Source of the DNA: Clostridia bacterium
GTDB taxonomy: Bacteria > Acidobacteriota > Terriglobia > Terriglobales > Acidobacteriaceae
Assembly: GCA_035561135.1 (NCBI GenBank)
Contig: DATMYA010000090.1
Span: 1 to 35,582, forward strand
Reading direction: 5' to 3'
DNA length: 35,582 nt
In this document: piece by piece, positions 28,735 to 35,582 of the stretch
Numbering within the stretch: the stretch's first letter is position 1
Layout of the letters: each line of letters starts with the position of its first letter
Made by a program: the position numbers and the translations under genes
The notes under the pieces: generated by a model
Told to the model about the DNA's origin: nothing
Databases searched by the model: none
What the model saw: the letters and a program-made list of their open reading frames with translations, nothing else

Positions 28735-29025
28735 GTGCCGATTGCATTTCTGACACTGGAGCTTCGCATAGAAGGCGCGCAGTCTCTGAAGGACCGCAGG
28801 CAAGTCCTTCGCAGTCTGAAGGACCGGTTGCGGAACAGCTTCAACGTTGCCGTTGCCGAGGTTGAATCCAACGACCTGTGGCAGCGTGCCACAGTTGGAG
28901 TCGTCAGCATTTCGGATTCGCGGGACTATCTTGACGGGTTGATGAAGAATGTCGAACGCCTGGCCTGCCGCGTCGCGAATAACTGCGGCGCCGAAGTGAC
29001 TGACTCCTTCGTCGAAATTTTCTAG
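28735..29025 (+). CDS. DUF503 family protein (YlxP-like)
   Basis: 96 residues, normal for DUF503. The role is unknown; Firmicute homologues (YlxP) also lie between infB and rbfA and have been linked to ribosome assembly. The sequence IAFLTLELRIEGAQSLKDRR with QVLRSLKDRLRNSFNVAVAE, then ATVGVVSISDSR, matches the family. The start is GTG at 28735 with no clear ribosome site; the family N-terminus supports it. The infB terminator separates it from the upstream operon, so it probably has its own promoter, which I cannot place with confidence. Confidence 0.9.
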   Translation: MPIAFLTLELRIEGAQSLKDRRQVLRSLKDRLRNSFNVAVAEVESNDLWQRATVGVVSISDSRDYLDGLMKNVERLACRVANNCGAEVTDSFVEIF

Positions 29026-29060
29026 CCTGCAAAGGCTGCACTGACAAGCTTTTTTTCAGC

Positions 29061-29089
29061 AGAAGAATGGTTCTTTCAGCCATTCTTCT
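29061..29089 (+). terminator. Possible terminator between DUF503 gene and rbfA
   Basis: AGAAGAATGG (29061-29070) pairs perfectly with CCATTCTTCT (29080-29089) around a 9-base loop. Only CCTTTAATT follows, so the T-run is weak. It may be a processing or partial termination site. Confidence 0.45.
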
Positions 29090-29166
29090 CCTTTAATTAA
29101 TCGCGATTTCACATGGGGTGCCGGGAAGGTGTAGAGTATCCGGTTCCTTTTCGCGGCTGGAGTCTT

Positions 29167-29544
29167 ATGGAGCAGCGGGGACAGCAACATCATAAAGAAC
29201 GGCTTGGCGAGGCCATGCGTGAGGAACTCAGCACCATCCTCGCCGGGGAACTTGGCGATCCGCGCATTGGCTTGGTTTCCATAACGGAGCTGGTTATGGG
29301 TGAAGGAGGCAGGTCTATGCGTGTCTTCGTTTCCGTCACAGGCGACGAAGAGGAAGCGAAGCAGGCTATTGAGGGTTTACGTTCGGCCAGCGGTTATATC
29401 CGTCATGAACTCGCCGAGAATCTGAGCCTGCGGCATCCGCCGGAGATTACGTTTCACCTGGACAAATCTCAACAGTACGGCGCTCGCATCGACGAGTTGC
29501 TGAAACGCACTCATCGGAAGGCCAAGAACAAGAAGAGCGAGTAA
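29167..29544 (+). CDS. rbfA: Ribosome-binding factor A
   Basis: 125 residues, normal. RbfA has a KH-type fold and assists 16S 5'-end maturation and cold adaptation. The sequence has HHKERLGEAMREELSTILAG, GDPRIGLVSITELVMGEGGR, the middle segment MRVFVSVTGDEEEAKQAIEG, and RHELAENLSLRHPPEITFHL with DKSQQYGARIDELL. The frame opens at 29113, but ATG 29167 after CTGGAGTCTT gives a normal N-terminus. Its stop codon is immediately followed by the GTG of nrnA. Confidence 0.95.
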   Translation: MEQRGQQHHKERLGEAMREELSTILAGELGDPRIGLVSITELVMGEGGRSMRVFVSVTGDEEEAKQAIEGLRSASGYIRHELAENLSLRHPPEITFHLDKSQQYGARIDELLKRTHRKAKNKKSE

Positions 29545-30513
29545 GTGAATTCACGGAGCATGCTGGAAGAGGTTCTCAACCAGATCGGCAGACGTAATCG
29601 ATTCCTTCTGACCTCGCACGCCAGGCCGGACGGCGATGCGGTAGGGTCTGTGCTGGCCTGCTCGCAGATACTTCGCAGCATGGGCAAGACGGCTGACGTG
29701 GTGCTACATGACGGAGTGCCTGGTATCTATCGCCCGCTTCCTCACGCCGATTGCGTGCTGCAGGCGCCTGCAGTGGCCAGCGAGTACGAGGCTGCCATTA
29801 TTCTGGAGTGCGACAGCATCCAGCGCACGCGCCTTGAAGGGTTAGAGCGTCACTACCTCATCAACATCGACCACCACTCCAGCGCGCGCCCGTTCGCTAA
29901 TTTGAACTGGATTGATCCGAGCGCGTGCGCTACCGCCGAGATGATTTTTAGGTTGGCACGCGAAGCCGGAGTGAAGATCAGTCCGGACGTGGCGACATGC
30001 CTCTACACAGCGGTTCTCACCGATACCGGATCATTCTGCTACAACGGGACTGACGAGCGTACGTTCGCTCTCGCGCAGGAACTCGTCCATTGCGGCGCGG
30101 ATCCTGTGCGCATTGCGCAACACGTCTATTTCTCCAATCCGACGTCCAAGATGCGACTTCTCGGCGCAGCGCTCAACCATTTGCATCGTGATGGAGCCCT
30201 TACCTGGATGTACGTGCTCCGGGAAGATATGGAGCGCACCGCCGCTACGGAAGAAGATTGCGAAGGCCTCGTCAATTACGCCCTTGCGATCGATGGCGTT
30301 GAGGTCGCGATCTTCTTGCGCGAGCTATCCGATGGACGATACCGCGTCAGCCTGCGAAGTAAGTGTGCGATCAACGTGGCGAAAATCGCAGAAATGTTCG
30401 GCGGCGGCGGACACGAATGTGCCAGTGGTTGTGCCATAGGAGGACCCCTCTCCGTGGCTTCCGAGCGCATTCTCGCCCAACTCCGTATCCGCGGCTACGG
30501 CTCTATTCAGTAA
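29545..30513 (+). CDS. nrnA: DHH/DHHA1 phosphoesterase, NrnA-like (nanoRNase / pAp phosphatase)
   Basis: 322 residues. The family hydrolyses short RNA oligomers, pAp or cyclic-dinucleotide products using Mn2+. The metal motifs are SHARPDGDAVGS (24-35), ECDS (88-91), DHH (109-111) and the DTG segment (160-162). The C-terminal DHHA1 domain carries FGGGGHECASG (285-295). The start is GTG at 29545, abutting the rbfA stop; ATG 29560 is a weaker alternative. Adjacency to rbfA is common for nrnA, but truB, the usual next gene, is not found here. Confidence 0.93.
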   Translation: MNSRSMLEEVLNQIGRRNRFLLTSHARPDGDAVGSVLACSQILRSMGKTADVVLHDGVPGIYRPLPHADCVLQAPAVASEYEAAIILECDSIQRTRLEGLERHYLINIDHHSSARPFANLNWIDPSACATAEMIFRLAREAGVKISPDVATCLYTAVLTDTGSFCYNGTDERTFALAQELVHCGADPVRIAQHVYFSNPTSKMRLLGAALNHLHRDGALTWMYVLREDMERTAATEEDCEGLVNYALAIDGVEVAIFLRELSDGRYRVSLRSKCAINVAKIAEMFGGGGHECASGCAIGGPLSVASERILAQLRIRGYGSIQ

Positions 30514-30560
30514 ACAGGCAGCAAAGCCTACAACATTCTTTTGATCCGTGGCTACTCCGA

Positions 30561-30566
30561 TACAAT
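30561..30566 (+). promoter_or_regulatory. Possible -10 box TACAAT before the small membrane protein gene
   Basis: TACAAT lies 10 bases before ATG 30577 in the context TCCGATACAAT. The same 11-mer lies before the M24 gene on the other strand. No convincing -35 box is seen here, and AGGTG between this box and the start argues for a normal leader. Confidence 0.35.
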
Positions 30567-30576
30567 TCAGGTGTTT

Positions 30577-30837
30577 ATGCTTTCAATCAGTCATCAACTA
30601 TTTCAGCTCTGCGGCGCATTGCTTCTGCTCGCCGCTTATATGGCACATCAATTCAAGTGGATTGATGCGAGAAAGTCCTTGTACAACATTCTGAACGGAG
30701 TTGGCTCGGCGATTCTAGGGTTCTACGCCGTTTGGCCGCAGTTCCAGGCCGGGTTCGTCGTCCTTGAAGTAGTGTGGACAGCCATCAGCATCCACGCGTT
30801 GTGGCGCGCGATGCGCAAGGAGAAACACGCTGCCTGA
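30577..30837 (+). CDS. Small membrane protein, CBU_0592-like
   Basis: 86 residues with two or three membrane segments. The pattern SLYNILNGVGSAILGFYAVW followed by FQAGFVVLEVVWTAISIHAL resembles the CBU_0592 family of small membrane proteins, whose function is not known. ATG 30577 follows AGGTGTTT; a TTG at 30541 is an unlikely longer start. It precedes the glycosyltransferase closely, with the two coding regions possibly overlapping. Confidence 0.8.
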   Translation: MLSISHQLFQLCGALLLLAAYMAHQFKWIDARKSLYNILNGVGSAILGFYAVWPQFQAGFVVLEVVWTAISIHALWRAMRKEKHAA

Positions 30838-30865
30838 CACGAAAGAACAATTCGTCCGGCGATAT

Positions 30866-32524
30866 GTGCCGGTGCTGCTGGTCGTAGGCTTCTGCGCCTT
30901 TCTTTTCTTTTACGGACTCGGTTCATTCGGCATGGTCGGCGCCGACGAGCCCCGTTACGCGCAAGTCGCCCGTGAGATGCTGGAGCGCAGCGACTGGGTG
31001 ACGCCAACGCTATACGGACAGCCATGGCTGGAAAAGCCCATCCTGTATTACTGGCGCGCGCGGCTCGCCTTCGACTTCTTCGGTGTAACTGACACTGCCG
31101 CGCGACTTCCTTCGGCGACCCTGGCGACGCTCATGATCGTATTCATCTTTGCGTGGATGCGGCGCTTCCGCCGTGGAGCTGAACTGGACGCTGCGCTCAT
31201 TACAGCCGCCAGCGCCATGGTCATCGGATTCGCACGCGCCGCTTCGACCGATATGTCGCTTGCCGCGCCGTTCACAATCGCGATGCTGTGCTGGTTCGGT
31301 TGGTACAAGTCGCGACTGCTCCAATGGCGCGGTGCGCGAGCATGGCTCACAGGGTTCTACTTTTTCGTAGCAGTCGGAATGCTGGCCAAAGGTCCGGTTG
31401 CGCCTGCGATTGCTGCACTGATCATCGTCGCCTTCGCGCTCGTCATGCGCGACATGCAGCTTGTCTGGAAGACGCTCTGGTTGCCGGGAATCCTGCTGTT
31501 TCTGGCGGTCGCGTTGCCGTGGTATGTCGCAGTCCAGATGCGTAATCCCGAGTTCCTTCGCGTCTTCATCTTCGAGCACAATCTGGCGCGCTTCGGGACG
31601 AACATGTTCCGCCACAAGCAGCCGTTCTGGTATTACCTGCCTGTGATGCTGCTGGCCGTCGCTCCCTGGACCGGGATCGTGGGTACGGCCCTGGTGGATG
31701 CGGTGCGCAAGCTGCGCGACCAAGTTGTACGCGACCAAGTTGTGCGCAACCAAGCGCGCGACCAGGTTAGTGGCGACCACGCGCGCGTGCAAAGTGCATC
31801 GTCGGACGATGACGGCCTTCCGGTGTTTTTCCTGCTTTGGATCGTGCTGCCGGTTGCATTCTTCTCCATCTCGCAATCGAAACTCCCCGGATACGTTCTC
31901 CCCGCCGTGCCTCCTTGCCTGCTGCTCGCGGCCAACTGGTTGCGTCGGCGCGACACCGAGCAACTGCGGTTGCCGTTCTGGCTGATTGGCATACATAGCC
32001 TTATCGCCGCTTTCATTGTCGCCTTCGTGCTGTTGGCGCCTGCGCAGATGCTCAAAGTAGCGCCATCAACACAGGCGATCATGCTCGCCGCTTTGCTGGC
32101 AACTGTCGTGTTTATCGCCGTTGCGCTCTCGCTGCTGTTGAGGGGAACTGCGCTGCTTAGATTTGCCACACTGGTGCCGGTGATCCTATGCGTAGGCTTC
32201 ATCTTGCGTACCGCTGCGCCGGTGATCGATGCGGTGCAATCCGAGCGACCAGTTGCCCGAGCGCTGGCGCAAGTCGCCACGGGCACGGAACAGGTCGCAA
32301 CCTTCAAGGCGCGTCGCGAGGTCGAGTATGGCGTTGCGTTCTACCGAAACCAGCCGGTAAAGGTCTACGAGCGGTTGGAAATACCGCAGGGTGAACACGT
32401 CGTCATCACGCGTGCGGGTTCCGAAGATGAGTTGCGCGAGTTGCTGCCCGGACGCGAAGTAACGCACGTCGGCGGATACGGACCGCAGAGGCTGGCGTTC
32501 GTGCGGGTATCTGCCGCGCACTAA
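30866..32524 (+). CDS. Glycosyltransferase, ArnT/PMT family (GT83-like)
   Basis: 552 residues from GTG 30866. The family uses polyprenyl-phosphate sugars to modify lipid A or other envelope acceptors at the periplasmic face of the inner membrane. The catalytic-type loop GADEPRYAQVAREMLERSDW (25-44) with Asp27-Glu28 is clear, then PWLEKPILYYW and multiple helices. SQSKLPGYVLPAVPPCLLLA is a second family segment. A soluble C-terminal part (about 460-552) follows. Residues 284-308 are a tandem RDQVV-type repeat. A CTG at 30830 with AAGGAG seven bases upstream could be the true start. Confidence 0.88.
   Translation: MPVLLVVGFCAFLFFYGLGSFGMVGADEPRYAQVAREMLERSDWVTPTLYGQPWLEKPILYYWRARLAFDFFGVTDTAARLPSATLATLMIVFIFAWMRRFRRGAELDAALITAASAMVIGFARAASTDMSLAAPFTIAMLCWFGWYKSRLLQWRGARAWLTGFYFFVAVGMLAKGPVAPAIAALIIVAFALVMRDMQLVWKTLWLPGILLFLAVALPWYVAVQMRNPEFLRVFIFEHNLARFGTNMFRHKQPFWYYLPVMLLAVAPWTGIVGTALVDAVRKLRDQVVRDQVVRNQARDQVSGDHARVQSASSDDDGLPVFFLLWIVLPVAFFSISQSKLPGYVLPAVPPCLLLAANWLRRRDTEQLRLPFWLIGIHSLIAAFIVAFVLLAPAQMLKVAPSTQAIMLAALLATVVFIAVALSLLLRGTALLRFATLVPVILCVGFILRTAAPVIDAVQSERPVARALAQVATGTEQVATFKARREVEYGVAFYRNQPVKVYERLEIPQGEHVVITRAGSEDELRELLPGREVTHVGGYGPQRLAFVRVSAAH
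31715..31789 (+). repeat. 15-base tandem repeat inside the glycosyltransferase gene
   Basis: About five degenerate copies of CGCGACCAAGTTGTA encode RDQVV, RDQVV, RNQA, RDQVS, GDHAR. It lies in a loop between membrane segments. In-frame tandem copies suggest slippage-driven length variation. Confidence 0.7.
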
Positions 32525-32555
32525 CGCGAATTCGTATTGTCCTTACATGTTCCAG

Positions 32556-32573
32556 GCGTTTGCCTGCAAACGC
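32556..32573 (+). other. Inverted repeat after the glycosyltransferase gene
   Basis: GCGTTTGC (32556-32563) and GCAAACGC (32566-32573) are perfect complements separated by CT. There is no T-run, so this is a weak terminator candidate or an operator ahead of the GNAT gene. Confidence 0.45.
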
Positions 32574-32628
32574 ATTCACCACTTAGACTACGCGTTCTGG
32601 GCCATCCGCGCTGCTTCTGGCGGTGCGC

Positions 32629-33591
32629 ATGGCTCGTGGTGCTCCCGTGGAAATCCTCGACTTGAGACATTTCTCGTCGTTCGATTTGCGCCCGCTGCTC
32701 GAAGATGAGTCCAGCGTGTGGTCGCGGCTGCTGGAATGGGATTATCGCGGTTCGGCAGAGATGATCCTCCGCTACATCGATGCCAAGATCCTGCCAGGGT
32801 ACGCGGCAATAGAGCGCGGTACCGTGTTCGGCTACTGCTTCTTCGTCTATGAAGGCAGCAAGGGCGTAATTGGCGATCTCTACGTCGATCGCGACCGTGA
32901 TCCCCAACGGATACGCGCTGTCGAACTTGAGCTTCTCGATCACGTGATTGAAACGCTTCAGCAGTCGCCCGGAATCCATCGGGTCGAGGCGCAGTTGCTG
33001 GTGCACAACACCGGCGAGGCCTCGCGGCCTTTCGTGCAGCAAGGCTTCCACCGCTACGAGCGTCTGTTCATGACAATGCCCCTGGTCTGCTCGATGCACA
33101 CCTTCCGGGCGATGTCCGATGAATTCGAAGTACGCCCGTGGGAGGACCAGTACTATCAATCAGCGGCCACGCTGATTACGGCAGCCTATCGCGGCCACGT
33201 CGATTCGGACATCAATGACCAGTACCGCACCACGGCAGGCTCGCTGCGCTTCCTTAACAACATCATCCGTTTCCCGGGCTGCGGCGTCTTCGATCCGGCA
33301 GCGTCTTTCATGGCCTTCCACCGCTCGACGCGTATGCCGGCGGGGGTGATCCTGTGTTCGCGCGTGAAAGACGATGTGGGTCACGTGACGCAGGTGTGCA
33401 TGGTGCCGGAGCATCGCGGCAAAGGCATAGGCGAAGCACTTGTCGGCGCCACGCATGGCGCCCTTCGCGCGCGCAACTTTCACCAACTTTCGCTCACGGT
33501 GACGAAAGCAAACGCCCGTGCAGTGTCACTCTATGAACGCTTAGGATTCACGACGACGCATGTCTTTGACGCGTTCGTATGGGAAGGATGA
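32629..33591 (+). CDS. GNAT-family N-acetyltransferase with two GNAT-like lobes
   Basis: 320 residues from ATG 32629 (GTG 32623 is an alternative; no clear ribosome site). The C-terminal lobe has the acetyl-CoA motif CMVPEHRGKGIGEALVGATH (257-276; R263-G-K-G-I-G268), followed by LTVTKANARAVSLYERLGF, a standard GNAT ending. Residues 55-145 (GYAAIERGTVFGYCFFVYEG, VIGDLYVD, FVQQGFHRYER) look like a degenerate first GNAT lobe without the RGxGxG loop. The substrate is unknown. It could be a protein or small-molecule acetylase. Confidence 0.85.
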   Translation: MARGAPVEILDLRHFSSFDLRPLLEDESSVWSRLLEWDYRGSAEMILRYIDAKILPGYAAIERGTVFGYCFFVYEGSKGVIGDLYVDRDRDPQRIRAVELELLDHVIETLQQSPGIHRVEAQLLVHNTGEASRPFVQQGFHRYERLFMTMPLVCSMHTFRAMSDEFEVRPWEDQYYQSAATLITAAYRGHVDSDINDQYRTTAGSLRFLNNIIRFPGCGVFDPAASFMAFHRSTRMPAGVILCSRVKDDVGHVTQVCMVPEHRGKGIGEALVGATHGALRARNFHQLSLTVTKANARAVSLYERLGFTTTHVFDAFVWEG

Positions 33592-33599
33592 GGGGATTG

Positions 33600-33740
33600 C
33601 AAATCGGGGAAGTTCGAATCGGGTAATTGAAGATCAAGAATGCGGATCGGGTGATTGCGAATCGGGTAATTTGCAAAGAGAAATCAATAGCTGAGATAGC
33701 TTTTCGAGATTTCCCGATTACCAATTACCAAATTCGAAAT
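33600..33740 (+). repeat. AATCGGGTAATT-type degenerate repeats
   Basis: Copies such as GAATCGGGTAATTGAAG, GGATCGGGTGATTGC and GAATCGGGTAATTTGC are followed by an inverted form, TTCCCGATTACCAATTACC. The region lies between the convergent GNAT and 59-residue genes and is AT-rich. AATCGGG and CCCGATT can pair, but no classic T-run terminator is seen. Confidence 0.6.
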
Positions 33741-33744
33741 CGTC

Positions 33745-33924
33745 TTATCTTTTCAGCAGCCACATCGCCCATGAAGCAACAAAAACTCCAGCGATAAACA
33801 GACTGAAGCAATAAGCGCCGTAGCGAACCATGTCGCGGGGAGTGTTGCGCTGCGTGATGCCGAACACTACCGAGGCGCATAACGCGAACACGGCAGCGGC
33901 GCTGAAGTGCGAGAGTTCGATCAT
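33745..33924 (-). CDS. 59-residue membrane protein
   Basis: 59 residues with two hydrophobic segments, ELSHFSAAAVFALCASVVFG (3-22) and YGAYCFSLFIAGVFVASWAM (about 37-56), joined by the loop ITQRNTPRDMVRYG. I do not recognise a named family. ATG 33924 is preceded on the minus strand by GAAAGAAGCAATAATC, and the gene begins two bases after the DUF6677 stop, so it is almost certainly the third gene of that operon. Composition and spacing support a real gene. Confidence 0.75.
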   Translation of the reverse strand: MIELSHFSAAAVFALCASVVFGITQRNTPRDMVRYGAYCFSLFIAGVFVASWAMWLLKR

Positions 33925-33926
33925 GA

Positions 33927-34358
33927 TTATTGCTTCTTTCCGGTAGCGATGTGGTACGCATCTGCGGCGCTGATGATGTTCAGCAGGCCGGCGACGATGA
34001 TGAACTTGGTTCCGTAATCGGCGGTGGCGCGATGGATGGCGCCATGGCCCCAATCCATGTTGCGGGCCAGGAAGTAGAGCACTCCCGAGCCGACGTCGCC
34101 GAAGAAGCCGAGTATGTCGAGCAGGTCGCCGGTGTTAAACGCGTACACCTTGCCCTCCATCCCGAGTCCCAGGAAGAACATGGTGGACACTGCCGCGAGC
34201 AGGAGAGTGCCGCGAATCCAGCGTCGCAGGACGAAGTGTCCGGCTCCGGGGATGAGCCATGCCGCAACCGTGGCGACGACCGCCTTCGATTTATCGGCGG
34301 CTCGCGCGGGCGTTGCCGGAGTGACTGCGACGGGTTGTGTATTCGTTGTGTTCGCCAT
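33927..34358 (-). CDS. DUF6677 family membrane protein
   Basis: 143 residues. The order is a Thr/Ala-rich N-terminus, AAWLIPGAGHFVLRRWIRG (32-50), a membrane helix LLLAAVSTMFFLGLGMEGK, then LGFFGDVGSGVLYFLAR (83-99) and ADYGTKFIIVAGLLNIISAA with DAYHIATGKK at the end. This matches the acidobacterial DUF6677 pattern as I recall it; the function is unknown. Its ATG shares one base with the stop of the M24 gene (TGATG), so translation is coupled. Confidence 0.82.
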   Translation of the reverse strand: MANTTNTQPVAVTPATPARAADKSKAVVATVAAWLIPGAGHFVLRRWIRGTLLLAAVSTMFFLGLGMEGKVYAFNTGDLLDILGFFGDVGSGVLYFLARNMDWGHGAIHRATADYGTKFIIVAGLLNIISAADAYHIATGKKQ

Positions 34359-35524
34359 CAGATAATCACGATCTCGCTCTGCATGCGGCCGGTTACTTCG
34401 GCAGCGCCGTTTCGAATAAGGACATCGACTTCGCTGCGCACGCCGAATTCCGGCAGGTAGATTCCCGGTTCGACCGAGAACAGAGTGTTAGGAAGTATCT
34501 CGCGATCGTCCTTCGTCTCGAGGTTGTCCATGTTCGCCCCATTGGCGTGCACGCTGGTGCCGATGGAGTGTCCGGTGCGATGCACGAAGTACTGCCCGTA
34601 GCCGGCGTCGGTGATGAACTTGCGGGTCGCCTCATCGACTTCCCATCCGTGGATCAAGCGCTTGGCGGCGAAAGCCTCTTTCGCCGTACGCACACCGGTG
34701 TCGCGAGCGTCGCGGACGATGCGGAAAATTTCCTGGTGGCGATCGGAGGGCGAAGTCCCAACGAAACCTGTCCAGGTAATGTCGTAATACGAAGCGCCGG
34801 GCTTGTCCTTCTTGCCCCAGATGTCGAGCAGGACGAAGTCGCCTTCCTTAATCGGCGCGGACCGGTCGGAGCGCGGCTCGAAGTGCGGGTCTCCGCTATG
34901 TTCGTTGACGGCCACGATCGGCAAATCGTCGGTAACAAGATTTTCGCGACGGAAGCCTTCCATGATGAACTGCTGAATCTCAAACTCGTGCGTTCCGCCG
35001 TTGCGCACGCGCCGGCCGATTTCCTTGAATGTGGCATCGGTAATTGCGTCAATCGCGTCACGAGCTTCGAAGTGCGTCGCAATCTGCTCGGGCGTAAGAG
35101 AAGCTTCGAACTGCGCAACCAGGTTCGCCGAACTGAGAACGTTTACGCCGAAGCCGCGCACCAGTTCAATCGTTCCGGCATCTACCAGTCCGATGTACGG
35201 GATCAGATTGTTCGGCGAGTACTGCATTGCGACGTTCTTGTACGGCGCAAGGATGCTCTTCAGATTCTCCCACTGCTCCTGCCAGCCTGAGTACACGCGC
35301 TTCGTGCCCGGCAAGGAATCCAGGTGTCCGGATTCAATGCGGTGTACCAGCTTGGACGGTTCGCCGGTTGCGGGAATCAGGTAGAACCAGCGGCGCGTGA
35401 CCATCAGGTTCTCGCGCAGGTCCAGCACGCCGTAGGCGATCGGGTCGCGGTGATGGTGATCGTAGAAGAGCCACGCGTCGAACTTGCGCTCGCGCAATGC
35501 GGCCTGAATAGCTGTGAGATCCAT
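34358..35524 (-). CDS. M24-family metallopeptidase (Xaa-Pro aminopeptidase-like)
   Basis: 388 residues. The creatinase-like N-terminal domain (1-145) precedes the pita-bread catalytic domain. The five metal ligands are all present: D234 (LLDIWG), D248 (YYDITWTG), H319 (RTGHSIG), E352 (SVEPGIY) and E365 (VRSEVDV), so it should be active on peptides with proline-type or related bonds, though the substrate is inferred. The start is ATG 35524; no Shine-Dalgarno is seen and a TACAAT box lies ten bases upstream. First gene of a three-gene operon. Confidence 0.9.
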   Translation of the reverse strand: MDLTAIQAALRERKFDAWLFYDHHHRDPIAYGVLDLRENLMVTRRWFYLIPATGEPSKLVHRIESGHLDSLPGTKRVYSGWQEQWENLKSILAPYKNVAMQYSPNNLIPYIGLVDAGTIELVRGFGVNVLSSANLVAQFEASLTPEQIATHFEARDAIDAITDATFKEIGRRVRNGGTHEFEIQQFIMEGFRRENLVTDDLPIVAVNEHSGDPHFEPRSDRSAPIKEGDFVLLDIWGKKDKPGASYYDITWTGFVGTSPSDRHQEIFRIVRDARDTGVRTAKEAFAAKRLIHGWEVDEATRKFITDAGYGQYFVHRTGHSIGTSVHANGANMDNLETKDDREILPNTLFSVEPGIYLPEFGVRSEVDVLIRNGAAEVTGRMQSEIVII

Positions 35525-35534
35525 GGCGTTATTT

Positions 35535-35540
35535 ATTGTA
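35535..35540 (-). promoter_or_regulatory. -10 box of a possibly leaderless M24 operon
   Basis: On the minus strand TACAAT (35540-35535) is followed by AAATAACGCC and then the ATG. A start site about seven bases downstream of the box would leave only three or four leader bases. The spacer has no Shine-Dalgarno sequence. The -35 region is weak. Confidence 0.5.
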
Positions 35541-35582
35541 TCGGACGAACTGCTACACGGAAGCAGAAACGTGCTACCGCCG

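Noticed and set aside
29113..29166. Longer start for rbfA
   Set aside because: The extra 18 residues are not family-like, and ATG 29167 has a GGAG site.
33746..33760. A third CTTTTCAGCAG-like copy
   Set aside because: It lies in the coding end of the 59-residue gene and is explained by its codons.

Overview
This window is a bacterial chromosome segment, about 60% GC by eye. It carries the tuf-S10-spc-alpha ribosomal protein cluster, then guaB, the rimP-nusA-infB transcription/translation-factor cluster, and a tail of less conserved genes. The likely source is a member of the Acidobacteriota, close to the Terriglobia/Koribacter side. That rests on family-level recognition (a DUF6677-type membrane protein, a SecY C-terminus reading HYEGFTPRSGRIRGRR, long spacers between ribosomal genes, AT-rich ATTAC-type intergenic repeats). 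It is an inference, not a database result.

Bases 1-18,731, all on the + strand, hold 32 genes in the canonical order: tuf (3' end), rpsJ, rplC, rplD, rplW, rplB, rpsS, rplV, rpsC, rplP, rpmC, rpsQ, rplN, rplX, rplE, rpsZ (zinc-type S14), rpsH, rplF, rplR, rpsE, rpmD, rplO, secY, adk, map, infA, rpmJ, rpsM, rpsK, rpsD, rpoA and rplQ. No member is missing or broken. S14, S4, L36 and L24 all keep Cys-type zinc-binding motifs, and adenylate kinase has a Cys-type LID. A perfect 13-bp hairpin ending in a T-run closes the cluster at 18,758-18,788. Spacers between the genes are unusually long (often 70-270 bases), and most hold perfect or near-perfect stem-loops, several starting at or just after the stop codon.

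Bases 18,732-22,905 hold an MFS transporter (+), a convergent VanZ-like gene and guaB (both -, guaB first in transcription), and a small Cys-rich reading frame of uncertain status. guaB has a plausible sigma70-type promoter whose -35 box lies inside an inverted repeat.

Bases 22,906-29,025 hold a promoter and leader with a terminator-like GNRA hairpin, then rimP, nusA and infB, a strong terminator, and a DUF503 (YlxP-like) gene. rbfA and nrnA follow after a further hairpin. The ylxR and truB genes that often accompany this cluster are not seen.

Bases 30,541-33,591 hold a small membrane protein, an ArnT/PMT-type glycosyltransferase with a tandem RDQVV repeat and a possible CTG start, and a two-lobed GNAT acetyltransferase. 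Bases 33,745-35,524 are a tightly overlapping minus-strand operon: M24 aminopeptidase, then the DUF6677 protein, then a 59-residue membrane protein. Its promoter -10 box lies so close to the start codon that the mRNA may be leaderless.

I see no tRNA, rRNA, CRISPR array, insertion sequence, phage gene or defence system. The most notable material is non-coding: the recurrent intercistronic hairpins, the rimP leader and the intergenic repeat families.
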